Below are positions 6,516 to 8,777 of a stretch of DNA of 8,777 bases, piece by piece (the stretch's first letter is position 1; each line of letters begins with the position of its first letter). Source of the stretch: Bacteroidales bacterium. Lineage in GTDB: Bacteria > Bacteroidota > Bacteroidia > Bacteroidales > UBA932. The translations under genes were made by a program, and so were the position numbers. The stretch is from contig JAILDI010000147.1 in assembly GCA_024689525.1 (NCBI GenBank), positions 1 through 8,777 on the forward strand, given 5' to 3'. The notes beneath the pieces are model-generated. The model had not been told where the DNA came from, ran no database searches, and saw only the letters and a program-made list of their open reading frames with translations.

Positions 6516-7749
6516 AATAGACGGTGCCGTAGCTGCTGAGGACCTTTTTGACCGGATCGAAGAAATAGTCCGGCTGGGCATCGGCCCCGGCCTCGTCGGT
6601 GTCCTGATAAATACAGTAGCCGCCGATGACGTAGTTGTACTCCAGGCTGCTGTCGTGTCCGATAACGCTCCAGCGGAGGGTCCCGTCCTTCGTCAGGACG
6701 ATGCGCTCGTCTTCGCTCTCATACGTGCCGGCCACATCGGCATAGGAGACATACGGGGCCGGGGCGGAGCTCAGGTTGGAATAGAGCACCCAGCCCACCA
6801 GGTCGGGATTCTCGTCCGAGACCACCTTGAGCATGATGGGCTCCTCGCCCCAGAAAGGCCTGTCCTGCGTGATGTCCAGCGGATGCACTTCCGTCCCGGC
6901 CTTCAAGTTTCCGATGACCTTGGATTTCTCATCCGGTCCGCCATAAACCGGCACGGTATCTTTCTTGCCCGGATCGATAATGCGCATGCAGACGGCATTT
7001 GAGGATACCCAGGAATACTCATCCAATCCAATCTCGTCGGGGCCGTGGTTCACGCTGTCGGCCAGCACGTCCCACCAGCCGTCAACGGGGTTCGCCAGCC
7101 AGAAGCGGTAGGTCTCGCCCTTCTTCAGGGTAGCGGTCTTCACCCCGTTCCCGGGAGCGGAAAGCAGGGTCAGATCCTTGTCGGGTCTGGCATAGGCGTA
7201 CATCCACGGGAAATCGTAGCCGTCGCCCGATTCGATGTCCTCGGGGACCGTGTCGGAGACCGCGATCCAGCCCGTCATTTTCCCCTCCTCGTAGTTGACC
7301 TTCACCCATTCGCCGTCGGCGGACAACTCCTGCGGCCGGAGAATGCCGATGAATTCCGGGATCATGCCGACTTTGGGCGCATCCGCGCGCGGTTCCGTCC
7401 GCAGGAAGCGATGGTGTGCGTCAAAGCTGTATGTGGCCACCGCAAGCACGGAGCGGTGGACCCAGGCCTGGGACTTGGGATCCTTCATTAACGAGCCGAA
7501 GACCTCGGCGGGATTCTTGATCTGCCACCAGCCGCCCGACGGTCCGGTCACGTTCATGGTAAAACCGCCCAGGCTATTGACCTGAAGGAGCACTTTCCCG
7601 CCCGGCGTCGCCCGGATATTGGTCAGCCCGGACGGATCGGTATCGTGGATGAAACATTCAAGCTCATGCTGCTGCGCCCGCAGCGTCAGGGCGCCCGCCA
7701 TCAGGCAAAAAACCGCGGCCACCGCCGCAAGGATGCTGGACTTTTTCAT
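6505..7749 (-). CDS. Secreted protein with about four SH3-like repeats
   Basis: The start is placed at ATG 7749-7747, giving 414 residues. A TTG four codons upstream is the only alternative and lies inside a palindrome. MKKSSILAAVAAVFCLMAGA then LTLRAQ is a cleavable signal peptide, probably cut near residue 25-26. The mature part shows four stretches like bacterial SH3 domains: about 38-103 (GLTNIRATPGGKV, WWQIKN, AWVHRS), 112-166 (FLRTEPRADAPKVG, WVKVNY, GWIAVSD), 190-256 (LLSAPGNGVKTA, WWDVL, SWVSS) and 264-327 (VPVYGGPDEKSKVIG, LVGWVLYSNLS). Residues 335-414 form a separate beta-rich domain (VAGTYESEDERIVLTKDGTLRW) resembling lipocalin-like or META-type modules. SH3-like repeats often bind cell wall or protein ligands, but no enzymatic domain is attached here. 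It is read toward the hydrolase and diverges from the recombinase. Function is unknown; periplasmic or outer-envelope location is inferred. Confidence 0.85.
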   Translation of the reverse strand: MKKSSILAAVAAVFCLMAGALTLRAQQHELECFIHDTDPSGLTNIRATPGGKVLLQVNSLGGFTMNVTGPSGGWWQIKNPAEVFGSLMKDPKSQAWVHRSVLAVATYSFDAHHRFLRTEPRADAPKVGMIPEFIGILRPQELSADGEWVKVNYEEGKMTGWIAVSDTVPEDIESGDGYDFPWMYAYARPDKDLTLLSAPGNGVKTATLKKGETYRFWLANPVDGWWDVLADSVNHGPDEIGLDEYSWVSSNAVCMRIIDPGKKDTVPVYGGPDEKSKVIGNLKAGTEVHPLDITQDRPFWGEEPIMLKVVSDENPDLVGWVLYSNLSSAPAPYVSYADVAGTYESEDERIVLTKDGTLRWSVIGHDSSLEYNYVIGGYCIYQDTDEAGADAQPDYFFDPVKKVLSSYGTVYSRK

Positions 7750-7764
7750 AATTGTCGACAATTA
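7749..7764. promoter_or_regulatory. 16-bp perfect palindrome abutting the SH3-protein start codon
   Basis: TAATTGTCGACAATTA reads the same on both strands, with its centre between 7756 and 7757. Its last base is the A of the ATG start codon of the minus-strand gene. This placement suits a repressor operator, or an mRNA hairpin covering the ribosome-binding region. No protein can be named as its ligand. Confidence 0.5.
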
Positions 7765-7770
7765 ACTCCG

Positions 7771-7778
7771 TAAAGATA
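7771..7778 (-). promoter_or_regulatory. Possible -7 box of the SH3-protein gene
   Basis: On the minus strand this reads TATCTTTA, one base away from the TAnnTTTG consensus. No TTTG lies at the expected distance upstream. Transcription from it would begin near 7765, at the edge of the 16-bp palindrome, which would then lie in the start region of the transcript. Confidence 0.35.
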
Positions 7779-7803
7779 CAAAAAAGAATGACCCGGCTAT
7801 GCC

Positions 7804-7811
7804 TATCTTTG
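7804..7811 (+). promoter_or_regulatory. -7 box candidate upstream of the recombinase
   Basis: TATCTTTG matches the TAnnTTTG -7 consensus and is identical to the nrfH box. No TTTG is found about 20 bases upstream. Use of this box would give a leader of about 70 bases containing a hairpin with a T-run. A second -7 match, TATTTTTG at 7847-7854, is formed by the tandem repeat and would give a leader of about 25 bases. Confidence 0.4.
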
Positions 7812-7822
7812 CAAACGGGTTC

Positions 7823-7842
7823 GCTCACCTTTGAGCATTTTT
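7823..7842 (+). terminator. Hairpin plus T-run in the recombinase leader
   Basis: GCTCA (7823-7827) pairs perfectly with TGAGC (7832-7836) across the loop CCTT, and ATTTTT follows at 7837-7842. This has the shape of a small intrinsic terminator. It lies between the upstream -7 box and the recombinase start, so it could limit transcription into the recombinase gene or be part of a recombination site. Confidence 0.35.
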
Positions 7843-7858
7843 GGGATATTTTTGGGAT
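7837..7858. repeat. Two perfect tandem copies of ATTTTTGGGAT
   Basis: The 11-base unit occurs at 7837-7847 and 7848-7858 without mismatch or gap, about 30 bases before the tyrosine recombinase start. The 11-base period is close to one helical turn, so two protein subunits could bind the same face of the DNA. It is a candidate arm-type or core attachment site. Confidence 0.55.
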
Positions 7859-7887
7859 ACGATTTTAACTAGCGGAGGGGTCGCAAA

Positions 7888-8777
7888 ATGAAAATCAAGC
7901 GCAACGCAGCTTTCCGTCTCTTTGCCTACGGAAAGGACAAGAACCGGTATCAGATTAGATTCCGGGTTACCTTCAACAGCCAGCGTCTGGATCTGAAGAC
8001 CGGATGCCAACTCGTCGATGCCAAGGCCTGGGATGACGAGGCCCAACTGGTCAAGTCGGGTTACAAAGGCCCCAAGGGTGAGACTGCCCTGTCCATCAAC
8101 AACGAACTCCGGAACATCAAGGACCAGATGGACTCCACCTTCAAGTTCTTCGAGGCCATCGACCAGATCCCGACGCCGTCTCAACTTCAGAAGAAGTATG
8201 AGGACCGGCTGAATGGATCTGTCCCCCAGAAGCCTACCCCGGAGCCGAAGAAAGAGCGCAAGCCCAAGGAGCACGACTTCTTCAAGGTCTATGATATGTT
8301 CCTCAAGGAGTGCGGAGAGAAGAACGCCTGGACGGAAGCCACCTTCGAGAAGATGGAGGCGATGCGCGTCGATCTGACTACCTTCAAGAAAAACATCAAA
8401 TTCTCCGACTTGACGGAAGCCACCCTGACGGAATTCGTCGCCTATATGCGCGACAGCAAGAAGCTCCGGACTCCTCGTAAAAAGAAGGGGGAAAGGGAAG
8501 ACTATGATCAGGAAGATTTGGTGGGCCTGAAGAACTCCACCATCGAGAAGAAACTGGGCTATCTCCGCTGGTTCCTGAACTGGGCGACCGACCGGGGCTA
8601 CAACACCAACCTGGACTATAAGAAATTCCACCCGACCCTGAAGATGACGCAGCGGAAGGTCATTTACCTCACTAAAGAGGAAATCGCCCGCGTCCGCGAC
8701 CTGGAACTCTCCGAATCCCAGGCCTACCTGGATCCTATCCGGGACATCTTCCTGTTCTGCTGCTTCTCCGGCCTCCG
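7888..8777 (+). CDS. Tyrosine recombinase / integrase, Bacteroidetes type (3' end outside window)
   Basis: This is a site-specific recombinase that would insert and excise an integrative or transposable element. The first 296 residues are visible. Residues 1-60 (RLFAYGKDKNRYQIRFRV, then LDLKTGCQL and AWDDEAQLV) match the N-terminal arm-binding domain of Bacteroidetes integrases. Residues 65-115 are helical, and 116-130 form a K/P/E-rich linker. Residues 131-240 form the SAM-like core-binding domain (FFKVYDMFLKECG to KKLGYLRWFLNWATDRGY). The catalytic domain begins near 255 (VIYLTKEEIARV) and the window stops at FLFCCFSGL followed by CG. That is the start of an arginine codon whatever the third base, and it is the first catalytic Arg of the family. 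ATG 7888 is preceded by GGAGGGG (7874-7880), an unusually good ribosome site for this phylum. The rest of the catalytic residues lie outside the window. Confidence 0.92.
   Translation, partial: MKIKRNAAFRLFAYGKDKNRYQIRFRVTFNSQRLDLKTGCQLVDAKAWDDEAQLVKSGYKGPKGETALSINNELRNIKDQMDSTFKFFEAIDQIPTPSQLQKKYEDRLNGSVPQKPTPEPKKERKPKEHDFFKVYDMFLKECGEKNAWTEATFEKMEAMRVDLTTFKKNIKFSDLTEATLTEFVAYMRDSKKLRTPRKKKGEREDYDQEDLVGLKNSTIEKKLGYLRWFLNWATDRGYNTNLDYKKFHPTLKMTQRKVIYLTKEEIARVRDLELSESQAYLDPIRDIFLFCCFSGL

Noticed and set aside
6088..7002. Forward frame spanning the hydrolase and the SH3-protein gene
   Set aside because: It crosses two convergent, well-supported genes out of frame and is rich in G, R and V without any domain.
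7750..7761. TTG start four codons upstream in the SH3-protein gene
   Set aside because: ATG at 7749 directly precedes the KK-rich signal peptide. The TTG lies inside the palindrome and adds only four residues of no evident role.
7825..8631. Minus-strand frame opposite the recombinase
   Set aside because: It is a shadow of the recombinase gene. The forward frame has clear integrase domains and a ribosome-binding site.
1..8777. CRISPR array, tRNA or rRNA genes
   Set aside because: No regularly spaced repeats and no tRNA- or rRNA-like sequence were seen on either strand.

Overview
The window looks like chromosomal DNA from a member of the Bacteroidota, most likely a fairly GC-rich gut or rumen Bacteroidales. 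The basis is the TAnnTTTG/TTTG promoter elements ahead of several genes, the weak Shine-Dalgarno signals, the nrfH-nrfA-ResB-CcsA gene order, a DUF4369-like protein, a short lipoprotein with an FISUMP-like ending, and a Bacteroidetes-type tyrosine recombinase. The genus cannot be resolved by reading alone.

Left edge (1-564): the last 48 codons of an unrecognised gene, then an unrecognised 134-residue protein that starts at GTG. Next (600-1052) is a DUF4369-like ORF that seems to lack its signal peptide and first strand, so a recombination junction may lie around 565-600.

Core (1077-4940): one strongly supported operon for respiratory nitrite ammonification. A clear Bacteroidetes promoter (TTTG-N20-TATCTTTG) drives nrfH (tetrahaem quinol dehydrogenase), nrfA (pentahaem nitrite reductase with the special CWTCK haem site), a small ResB/CcsB-like protein and a CcsA haem-handling protein. 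NrfH takes electrons from menaquinol and passes them to NrfA, which reduces nitrite to ammonium. The last two genes form a system II cytochrome c synthase that attaches haem to these two proteins.

Right centre (4941-7749): a 230-base intergenic stretch holds a perfect inverted repeat and a promoter. It is followed by a two-gene unit of a small lipoprotein and an alpha/beta hydrolase. Converging on this pair is a secreted protein built of about four SH3-like repeats plus a C-terminal beta-rich domain.

Right edge (7750-8777): a compact divergent regulatory region contains a 16-bp perfect palindrome, a hairpin followed by a T-run, two -7-like boxes and an 11-bp perfect tandem repeat. It leads into a tyrosine recombinase that is cut off by the window end exactly at its first catalytic arginine. 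This region is the likely left border of an integrative element that continues outside the window.

The nrf/ccs operon is a known system. The less explained parts are the recombinase border, the palindrome abutting the SH3-protein start codon, and the lipoprotein-hydrolase pair. I did not find a convincing wholly new system.
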